Below are positions 5,894 through 12,275 of a DNA stretch of 12,275 nucleotides, piece after piece; position 1 is the first letter of the stretch, and each line of letters begins with the position of its first letter. Origin of the DNA: Candidatus Kaiserbacteria bacterium (GTDB lineage: Bacteria; Patescibacteriota; Minisyncoccia; Phycocordibacterales; JABAAK01). Below the pieces are notes generated by a model. The model was given only the letters and a program-made list of their open reading frames with translations, ran no database searches and had not been told where the DNA came from. A program made the translations under genes and the position numbers. Location: NCBI GenBank assembly GCA_014238395.1, contig JABABE010000097.1, forward strand, positions 1 through 12,275. Direction: 5' to 3'.

Positions 5894-5919
5894 ACAAGCC
5901 GCACAATGTAGCTTGTGCG
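5894..5919. repeat. Two overlapping, mutually exclusive inverted repeats
   Basis: CGCACAA (5900-5906) pairs with TTGTGCG (5913-5919) around a six-base loop. Alternatively ACAAGC (5894-5899) pairs with GCTTGT (5911-5916). The two hairpins share bases and cannot form together. No T-run follows on either strand, so it is not a standard terminator. It is the only GC-containing structure between the convergent ASCH and protease genes and might mark their 3' ends. Confidence 0.4.
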
Positions 5920-5958
5920 ACTATTTATAAATTAATAACTAACTGGTATAAATTTTAC

Positions 5959-5985
5959 TTTTAGTGTTTTTAACTAAAACTAAAA
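5959..5985. terminator. AT-only hairpin between convergent genes, possible weak terminator
   Basis: TTTTAGT-G-TTTT (5959-5970, one bulged G) pairs with AAAACTAAAA (5976-5985) across the loop TAACT. It lies 34 bases past the protease stop on the minus strand. The stem is almost all A-T pairs, so termination here is only a possibility. Confidence 0.3.
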
Positions 5986-6019
5986 TAGAATTTTTAATTT
6001 AAATTGTTTTTACAGAGCT

Positions 6020-9000
6020 TTAATCGTATTGAAAAACCTCAACATCAATTCCAAAGTAACCAAACTCCTCTAAATTAATATCTATAGCATTGAATCCATT
6101 AACTTTGTTGTTTATATCTTGCACTGAATCATTGTCTGATATTTTAAAACTTTTAAACCAGTTCCCATCTGAGTCTTTTTCAAAAATGTATACTGCTCCT
6201 TTGTTAGACCCTCCATCATCATCCCCGGTTGCCCCAATAAGCAAATAGTCTTTATTTAAACTAACTGATTTACCAAACTCATCATAATTATCCAAATCAA
6301 CATCTAGTTTTCTAGTTCCTCCTCCATTGTCTGAGATTTTAATATATTTATACCTAAATGTTCCATCTGGGTGAATTTCAAAAATATATACGGCGCCTCT
6401 GTCTGTACCTCCATCATCATCTCCAGGTGCTCCAACAACAACCGTTTGAGTTGAATCTGAGTATGACACAGAGGTTCCAAAATAGTCATAATCATTTAAT
6501 TCCAAACCTATGCTCTTAAAATCTTCATATGAGAACTTACCGACATAGTCATCACCCCAGTTTGCATTTGAATCTTCTCTAGAAATTCTGTGTACCGCAC
6601 CTCTGGCTGCACCTCCGTCATCGTCTCCAGGTGCTCCGACAAAAAGAAGATTACCTGAGGATGACACGGATCTGCCAAAATAATCATAATCATCTAAATC
6701 AACATCTAGTTTTCCATCCCCTCCTTTGTTATCTGATATTTTAAAGGTTTTAGACCACGCTCCGCTTGAGTCTTTTTTAAGATTATATACTAACCCTTTA
6801 CTATAACCATCCCCGTCCGAATATTTATTGACATATGTTGCTCCTACAATAAGATCTTCGCCATCATAGTTTATTGCTCTGCCAAATTCATCCTCATTAT
6901 TTGTATTTATATTTGTTTTTTTATTAGAGTCTTTTGTGTCAATTGCAACTGAACTTAACAGTGGTGCTTGTTCCCAATCACTACCATTTTTTTCAAAAAA
7001 TATTACAGCTCCTTGCGATGTTTTAATTGCTTGATCTTTATCAACCCCAGTAGCTCCCACAGCTAATGTGTTACTATTTATACCCAAAGAGTAACCAAAT
7101 CTCTTATTAAAATCCTCTGGTATTTTTAACTGTTGGCTTATACTTGGATTATTATTTGTTGTACCACCAGATATTTTTGTTTTAGCATCCCACTTGTTAC
7201 TAGCGCTATCAAATTCAAAAACATATACAGCTCCATTAGGATATCCGTTATCATATTTTCCCACTGCCCCAACAACTATAGGCCGTAGTACCGCAAAAGT
7301 CGGTACAGCAAAACTTTTTTCATCCACTTTGTTTTTTGAAGCTATTGTTATTTCACAAATATACTCTACAGCTTTTAATTCACTTGCACCTACTTCTGAG
7401 TCAATAATTATTATTTCCTTTGTAACTCCAGCATCTATAGAATAATTGCCATCAGCATTTGCACAACCACCCGAAAAACTAAATTTTCCTGTTACGTTTG
7501 GTTGGAATTTTAATACAACTGAGTTATCTGTGGTAAATTTTTTAATTTCATTTTTAAACTCCAATTGTATATAAATATCAAAATTTATAGGCCTATAAAA
7601 ATTATCTATCTTTACACACAAGACAGTTTCTGAAATAGCTATGTCCTTAAAAAAAGGGTCTTTCGTTGTAAGCATCCCCTTTTCTTTAGTAAAAGTAAGA
7701 GGAGATATTCCATCAGGATCTCGCCCATCGGCATGACAATTACCAGGGTGCGTTAGTGCATATCTATAATCATCCGTATCTGTCCCACTTGCAAAACTAA
7801 GTAGTTCTTTTTCTTCCCCTTCTATTTCATTTTTTGAAAGTACATAGTCATCTAGAGGGTATGTTGTATGTTCATCTGATTCTAGTAGTGTAAACGGATT
7901 AGTTTTATTGATTTTAATTATTTCGTTTGTGTACTTAACAAAGTCATTTGGATTTGAAGACAATGTATCTAAAGCTTCAACTTGAACTGTAAACACTTCT
8001 GTTAGATTTACATATGCGCTTTTTAAAGGAATTGTATCCACTAATATATACGGTTCGGTCTGGTGTGATGTAGTGATGTCTTCTATGGTATTTAATCTGT
8101 TATAGTGTTCATTTTCAACTGTTATTTTTGCTAGATTTGAATCAGCTTTAATAAAAACCATAATCTCATCCTCATCTGTCTCATACATTTTAGTACTTGT
8201 GTTAAAAGTCAAAATGTCTCCCGCAGAATCAGCGACTACAATATTAGATATCGGACCCTCAGCTGCTCCAGCAGGGTTATATGGATACGGAAATATTGGA
8301 GATGTATGCACAGCGCCTGATCTGGTATCAGAAAAAAATACAGAATGAGACTTCAATCTATTAATCAGTTGATTTATTGAAGCATCTGGATATCTTGATC
8401 TCAAAATAGCGAAAGAGCCTGCTATATAAGGTGCTGCAGAAGAAGTACCACCAACATCATCATAATTTCCATCTTTATCAATAACCCTTACTTGATATCC
8501 TGGAGCAACAAAATCAATTTCTTCATTAATGTTAGAATGGTCTGTTATGCCATCAGAAAGAGGTTTGTGCAAACTTCCCACAACCACGTTGTTCAAAAAA
8601 GCACAAGCAGGTGAATTAATTCTGTCTATGAAATAATCATTGCCTGATGCAAGTACAGGAATTACATTTGCATTATATAACTTTTTTAGTCCATTTCTGT
8701 AAACATTTCTATTTACTATGCCAAGTAATTCAGTTGGTATGGAAATTCTAAACACATCATTTAAAATTTTAATAGATACTTTTACCGAATAAGGTATGAC
8801 CCTACACACACTTGTCTTTCCATCTGTCATAGAGCCCAAGCTTAAATTAGCCGCAACAATGTTTAACCCATTTTTCTTTTGCTCTATTATATCATTAATA
8901 GCTTCTAAAACAGGAACATCAAGTAAAAATGTTGGGCATGTTCCAGTCCGATCACAAGATAAAGAACTCGTGACTTTACTGCTTACCTTAAATGATGCGA

Positions 9001-11986
9001 TTTGAGATCTTGGAGCAACAGGATGGTACTTATTAACCGTATCAATTTTACCAGAAACTATACTGGCAACTCCAGTTCCATGTTCACAATCATCTCCGTA
9101 AGTACAAGGAGAATCACACAGTCCCTCAATAGGTTTGATTCCTAATTGGTAAAGTGCCTCATCAACTGCTTTAGCAATAACACCTCTGGTTAAATCACCA
9201 GGAAACTTAACTACAGGAGTTATTATGGTCCTAACCAAATAACCTAAAAATCCAAACTTTTCAAATTTTTTAACATAATCAACAAATGTAATATTGTCTA
9301 CTATTTCAGCAACAATATGTCCCGATATAGTGCCAAAATTAGTTTCAAATGTATGACAGGATTCATAAGCAATCCTAGGAACAGACAAACCTGTACTAGA
9401 TATAATTGGAGTAAGAACAGAGCTACTGTTTACAACACCACTGTCTATAACAGCCACTACTGTTCCTTCACCCTGATAATTTGAATTATTTATGAAAGAA
9501 GTTAAACCACTTATGTTTTTGTTCAAATCTGTTGCCACTGTAGTTTGATTTGTTTGGTTTTCTTTGTTTTCAAAAACCATATCAACATACTCAGATGAAT
9601 TTAATGTATTTAATGTAGATTCATCTATCTTAGCAAAAATAACATCAAGATTTTCTAGAAGTTTGTGATCTGATATATTATTTGCTTTTAATATCAAATC
9701 TACTTCAGATAGATTGTTTACTTCTATTAAAACATCCACCTTAGGTTCCTCACTGAAGTTGAACGGACTATAAATATTTCTTAGGTAATTTAGTTTTCCT
9801 AGTAAAACATTAGCTCCTTTTGTGTTATTTATATATTGTTGAGTAGAATCTTGGGTGTAAATATTACCAGATAAGTCTTTGATTTCTATGTCATTTGTTT
9901 GTATATAAGAGACAACACCTTCTTCAGGTAAAGATGTGTTTTCTGGAAAAAATAGAAGGATTGTGTCTTCTAATATAGATATGGCAATAGGATCATAAAT
10001 ATTCAGTCCATTTAAGTCAGATACAGAAAATCCTGTGTCCGCAGTCTCCTTGTAAGCTATATTAAACAAATCCTCAGACATCCGAATCATAAAAAGATCA
10101 TCTGAAAGTTTTTCATAATACTCTACACTAGGCGCAATAACATCAACAACAAAAGTTATCTCAGAAACATCATCTGAAAGATTTCCATATATATCTTTAT
10201 GTTTTAATTGCAAAGTATAAGACTCTTGTAATCCTACTGTAGTAATCAGGTTCTCTAAATCAAAAGACCAACTATTTTGAAAGACTGTTTCAGTGTGTAT
10301 GTGGTTATCATTTTCATCAAAAAAATGAACTTCAGAAACATCGTTACCCACAGTACCGTCTATTGCCCCGTCAAAACTATTAGTTGAAAGTGTTCTGTAC
10401 AAAAACAAATCTGTATCAGTTTCCAATGAAGCTTGGACAGATATTTCTGAATTTTCATTTAATAATAATGACCACCTTGTAACTCTTGTACTTAATAAAG
10501 TATCTGCTTCTGCTGACCTTATAACTAAAGCATCCGCATCAAAGAAAACTTTTCCTGCTTCTTGTGCTTCAGTGTCTGAACTCCAATCTTGAAATTTAAT
10601 TTTAGTAATATTTGAGTCAGTAGAAGACAAAACACCAGGAGCAAATCCTTCTAATTCTAGAGAACTTAAAACATGATTAGTTGAATCATTTAGATTGATC
10701 ATGATATCAATTTCATTTGCAGCATAATTTGTAACAAAACCATTAGTAGTACCTGTTGCAGATACAGCAATCTGATTTAATTCAGGAATTACACTTGAGG
10801 CAAAACCTTGGATATTTGGAACACTTAGTATACTTTTGTTTATTTTAAAGTCAGTTGAAGAAGGACTGTATTTTTTGTACGGATTTGTAACAGTACCATC
10901 AACTTCTGTGGTACGTATTCCGATTCTTTCTACAGAATCTGCTGATATATCATTGAAAGAAATGTCAATAGACCATTGTCCATCCTCATCCGCTATATCT
11001 GTTGCTGGTTTTGGAGTAGTGTTACCTGCTGTCCATATAGATCCGTTGTAGTAAAACAGTTGCACAGTTGCCGCTGGAACGCTTGTTCCATTAAAAGTTA
11101 AATTGTCTTGTTGTAAGGTCACATTGTCTCCTAAGGTACCTGTGTCATCTTCAGAATCAAGTTCTATTGAATAAATTGAATCTTGGATAGAAAAATCTAT
11201 TGTTGCTGTTTCCTCTGGATTTATAAATACTGTTTCTCCTACAGGTGTTACTCTTATTCCGATTTCTTCTACATATGATGCTGCGTGATCGTTGAATGTT
11301 ATGTTTGGTATAGTCCAACTACCTGTTGAGTCTGCTACAGCGGTTGCGACATTAGGAGTAAGTCCAAACGCAGTCCAGACATCGTTTCTATTTGGGTCTT
11401 GCCCTTTGTATAAAAGTCGTACAGTTGATTCTGGAAGTGAATATCCGCTAAAAGTCAAATCTTCTTTTTGTGCAGTTTTCCCATCTCCTACTAAGCCTGT
11501 ATCATCTTCAGCATCAAGGTCTATTGAATACGAAAGACGTAGCTCTGGAGTTGGGACTGTTGGTATATATCCGACAGCAACTATCGAACCGTCAGTGGTT
11601 TCGTTTATATAAGTATCAACACCATTAGCGTCAATGCCTTGAAACAAAAATTCTACTTCACCGTTATCAAAAGCTGTAACATCATAAGTCAAAGTAAATC
11701 TATCTAGCATTTCATAATGGGTTATGTTCAAATCTTCCTGTTCTTTGAATTCACCACCTATGGAAAACAAAAACGAAGCAGTCTGAAAAGATTCTGGAGT
11801 CTGAACTATAAGATATATTGTATCGCCAGCTTCAGCTGTTGTAGGTATTTGATTTGTAGAGGATATATAAACTCTTCTAAGAGTTGCAGAAAAAACATTC
11901 ACTGATCCTAAAACAAAAGTACATATGATTGCAGTCAACAGTATTGCAAAAAAAGTATTTCGTTTCAGATGTAAAAAAGATTTCAT
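6020..11986 (-). CDS. Giant secreted S8 subtilisin-like protease with Ig-like modules and FG-GAP propeller
   Basis: This 1988-residue protein is exported by a signal peptide (1-34; hydrophobic core 11-27, likely cleavage after VFSA). Two Ig-like repeats follow (about 151-269 and 270-385), each opening with a DDTGxxGD motif, then beta-rich modules (about 386-740, the last resembling SbsA-type Ig-like domains). A segment at about 748-806 resembles an I9 inhibitor propeptide. The S8 domain (about 836-1235) has Asp848 in VVAVIDSG, His969 in EHGTGVAS, oxyanion Asn1116 in ASGND and Ser1182 in GGTSSAAP, so it should be active. Asp and His are 121 residues apart because of an insert (about 890-957). 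Beta-rich modules follow, then an FG-GAP propeller (about 1559-1988) of six blades with GAPGDDDGG loops. The mature chain has 12 cysteines, all between 877 and 1544. There is no C-terminal anchor, LPxTG or lipobox, so it is secreted or held non-covalently at the surface. It has its own promoter and no ribosome-binding site. The natural substrate is unknown. Confidence 0.93.
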   Translation of the reverse strand: MKSFLHLKRNTFFAILLTAIICTFVLGSVNVFSATLRRVYISSTNQIPTTAEAGDTIYLIVQTPESFQTASFLFSIGGEFKEQEDLNITHYEMLDRFTLTYDVTAFDNGEVEFLFQGIDANGVDTYINETTDGSIVAVGYIPTVPTPELRLSYSIDLDAEDDTGLVGDGKTAQKEDLTFSGYSLPESTVRLLYKGQDPNRNDVWTAFGLTPNVATAVADSTGSWTIPNITFNDHAASYVEEIGIRVTPVGETVFINPEETATIDFSIQDSIYSIELDSEDDTGTLGDNVTLQQDNLTFNGTSVPAATVQLFYYNGSIWTAGNTTPKPATDIADEDGQWSIDISFNDISADSVERIGIRTTEVDGTVTNPYKKYSPSSTDFKINKSILSVPNIQGFASSVIPELNQIAVSATGTTNGFVTNYAANEIDIMINLNDSTNHVLSSLELEGFAPGVLSSTDSNITKIKFQDWSSDTEAQEAGKVFFDADALVIRSAEADTLLSTRVTRWSLLLNENSEISVQASLETDTDLFLYRTLSTNSFDGAIDGTVGNDVSEVHFFDENDNHIHTETVFQNSWSFDLENLITTVGLQESYTLQLKHKDIYGNLSDDVSEITFVVDVIAPSVEYYEKLSDDLFMIRMSEDLFNIAYKETADTGFSVSDLNGLNIYDPIAISILEDTILLFFPENTSLPEEGVVSYIQTNDIEIKDLSGNIYTQDSTQQYINNTKGANVLLGKLNYLRNIYSPFNFSEEPKVDVLIEVNNLSEVDLILKANNISDHKLLENLDVIFAKIDESTLNTLNSSEYVDMVFENKENQTNQTTVATDLNKNISGLTSFINNSNYQGEGTVVAVIDSGVVNSSSVLTPIISSTGLSVPRIAYESCHTFETNFGTISGHIVAEIVDNITFVDYVKKFEKFGFLGYLVRTIITPVVKFPGDLTRGVIAKAVDEALYQLGIKPIEGLCDSPCTYGDDCEHGTGVASIVSGKIDTVNKYHPVAPRSQIASFKVSSKVTSSLSCDRTGTCPTFLLDVPVLEAINDIIEQKKNGLNIVAANLSLGSMTDGKTSVCRVIPYSVKVSIKILNDVFRISIPTELLGIVNRNVYRNGLKKLYNANVIPVLASGNDYFIDRINSPACAFLNNVVVGSLHKPLSDGITDHSNINEEIDFVAPGYQVRVIDKDGNYDDVGGTSSAAPYIAGSFAILRSRYPDASINQLINRLKSHSVFFSDTRSGAVHTSPIFPYPYNPAGAAEGPISNIVVADSAGDILTFNTSTKMYETDEDEIMVFIKADSNLAKITVENEHYNRLNTIEDITTSHQTEPYILVDTIPLKSAYVNLTEVFTVQVEALDTLSSNPNDFVKYTNEIIKINKTNPFTLLESDEHTTYPLDDYVLSKNEIEGEEKELLSFASGTDTDDYRYALTHPGNCHADGRDPDGISPLTFTKEKGMLTTKDPFFKDIAISETVLCVKIDNFYRPINFDIYIQLEFKNEIKKFTTDNSVVLKFQPNVTGKFSFSGGCANADGNYSIDAGVTKEIIIIDSEVGASELKAVEYICEITIASKNKVDEKSFAVPTFAVLRPIVVGAVGKYDNGYPNGAVYVFEFDSASNKWDAKTKISGGTTNNNPSISQQLKIPEDFNKRFGYSLGINSNTLAVGATGVDKDQAIKTSQGAVIFFEKNGSDWEQAPLLSSVAIDTKDSNKKTNINTNNEDEFGRAINYDGEDLIVGATYVNKYSDGDGYSKGLVYNLKKDSSGAWSKTFKISDNKGGDGKLDVDLDDYDYFGRSVSSSGNLLFVGAPGDDDGGAARGAVHRISREDSNANWGDDYVGKFSYEDFKSIGLELNDYDYFGTSVSYSDSTQTVVVGAPGDDDGGTDRGAVYIFEIHPDGTFRYKYIKISDNGGGTRKLDVDLDNYDEFGKSVSLNKDYLLIGATGDDDGGSNKGAVYIFEKDSDGNWFKSFKISDNDSVQDINNKVNGFNAIDINLEEFGYFGIDVEVFQYD
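6023..7312 (-). repeat. FG-GAP beta-propeller repeats in the protease gene
   Basis: Six repeats start at residues 1559 (degenerate, FA), 1630, 1701, 1770, 1836 and 1904, with a final FG strand at 1978 that probably closes the ring with the first blade. The period is 66-74 residues. Blades 4, 5 and 6 are most alike (DYFG or DEFG, then GAPGDDDGG or GATGDDDGG, then GAVY or GAVH). DNA is also repeated: 6294-6312 and 6696-6714 are identical, 402 bases (134 codons) apart, pointing to recent duplication of a two-blade unit. Such propellers bind calcium and ligands or partner proteins. Confidence 0.85.
10832..11536 (-). repeat. Tandem duplicated Ig-like domain in the protease gene
   Basis: Residues 151-269 and 270-385 are two copies of one domain, offset by 119 residues. 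Shared landmarks are SIDLDAEDDTG/SIELDSEDDTG, LTFSG/LTFNG, TVRLLY/TVQLFY, GSWTIPNITFND/GQWSIDISFND and EEIGIRVT/ERIGIRTT. DNA identity is still high: 11139-11173 and 11496-11530 differ at only three of 35 positions, so the duplication is fairly recent. Such domains usually act as spacers or adhesion modules. Confidence 0.85.
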
Positions 11987-12016
11987 AGATAAATGTTTTA
12001 ATTTTATAATATCTAT

Positions 12017-12046
12017 ATTATAGCAAAACCAACCAAACTATCACAA
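12017..12046 (-). promoter_or_regulatory. Strong promoter candidate for the giant protease gene
   Basis: On the minus strand TTGTGA (12041-12046, four of six -35 matches) is followed by an 18-base spacer ending in TGC and a perfect TATAAT (12017-12022), so it is also an extended -10 promoter. A start near 12010 gives a leader of about 24 bases before the ATG at 11986, with no Shine-Dalgarno sequence in it. Confidence 0.65.
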
Positions 12047-12275
12047 ATGCTATTTTTTACTCTTCTGTTTCATTTATCAGTTTTTTTAATCAATGAATGT
12101 TTACAGAAAAATTAATTTTCAAGCCTGTTTTGTTCTTTTTTCTTGTTTTTTGGACTTTTTAAATCTTAATGTTTTTTGTTTGAAACACTTAAAAAACATT
12201 GTTTAAGTCTTTCGTGTTTGCTTTTTTTATTATCGGTTTTATTTTGCACTCATATATTTATGAATATAATCCCAC
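12047..12275. other. AT-rich gene-free end of the window
   Basis: I see no coding region with family signals here. The stretch is rich in T runs on the plus strand. The only structure noted is a weak inverted repeat, ACTTAAA (12187-12193) with TTTAAGT (12202-12208), followed some 14 bases later by a T7 run. It might terminate a plus-direction transcript, or nothing. A neighbouring gene may begin beyond the window. Confidence 0.4.

Noticed and set aside
5352..6019. Integration site of a mobile element at the tRNA-Gly 3' end
   Set aside because: I found no repeat of the tRNA 3' end elsewhere in the window and no integrase or transposase gene.
6304..6693. Small open frames within the propeller region
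   Set aside because: They are alternative-frame readings of the repetitive FG-GAP DNA and carry no family signal or start context.

Overview
The window looks like a stretch of a small, AT-rich bacterial genome, most probably a member of the Candidate Phyla Radiation (Patescibacteria), perhaps Parcubacteria-like. The grounds are strong A/T bias, TAA at eight of nine stop codons, few Shine-Dalgarno sequences, a Thermus-like short inorganic pyrophosphatase, a trigger factor without its PPIase domain, and a giant secreted multidomain protein next to a compact housekeeping cluster. The lineage is an inference. The genetic code appears standard: a 1988-codon frame is unbroken by TGA and the only tRNA-Gly reads UCC, not UCA.

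Left half (about 90-5260, all minus strand). Read in the direction of transcription this is a housekeeping block: nusA, ppa (family I pyrophosphatase), a secreted helical protein of unknown function, a small single-pass membrane protein of unknown function, tig, clpP, and an HU-type DNA-binding protein. HU has its own promoter and a strong hairpin terminator at 92-118. tig to clpP is the classic chaperone/protease pairing, here without clpX. A nearly identical AT-rich promoter-like leader lies directly before clpP and ppa. nusA has a possible extended -10 promoter followed by a terminator-like hairpin in its leader, which suggests attenuation.

Middle (about 5330-6020). On the plus strand are a tRNA-Gly(UCC) gene with no encoded CCA tail and a small ASCH-domain protein. 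The gap between the ASCH gene and the convergent gene on its right holds only AT-rich inverted repeats.

Right half (6020-11986, minus strand). One gene encodes a 1988-residue secreted S8 (subtilisin-like) serine protease. From the N terminus it has a signal peptide, two recently duplicated Ig-like repeats, further beta-rich modules, an I9-propeptide-like segment in the middle of the chain, the S8 domain with an intact Asp/His/Asn/Ser set and a large insert, Cys-bearing beta-rich modules, and a C-terminal FG-GAP beta-propeller of about six blades. A good promoter lies just upstream (12017-12046). The final 230 bases hold no gene that I can support.

The housekeeping genes cover transcription elongation/termination (NusA), pyrophosphate removal, nascent-chain folding (trigger factor), protein turnover (ClpP) and nucleoid structure (HU). 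The protease is an unrelated cell-surface or secreted factor and is the most unusual element here.
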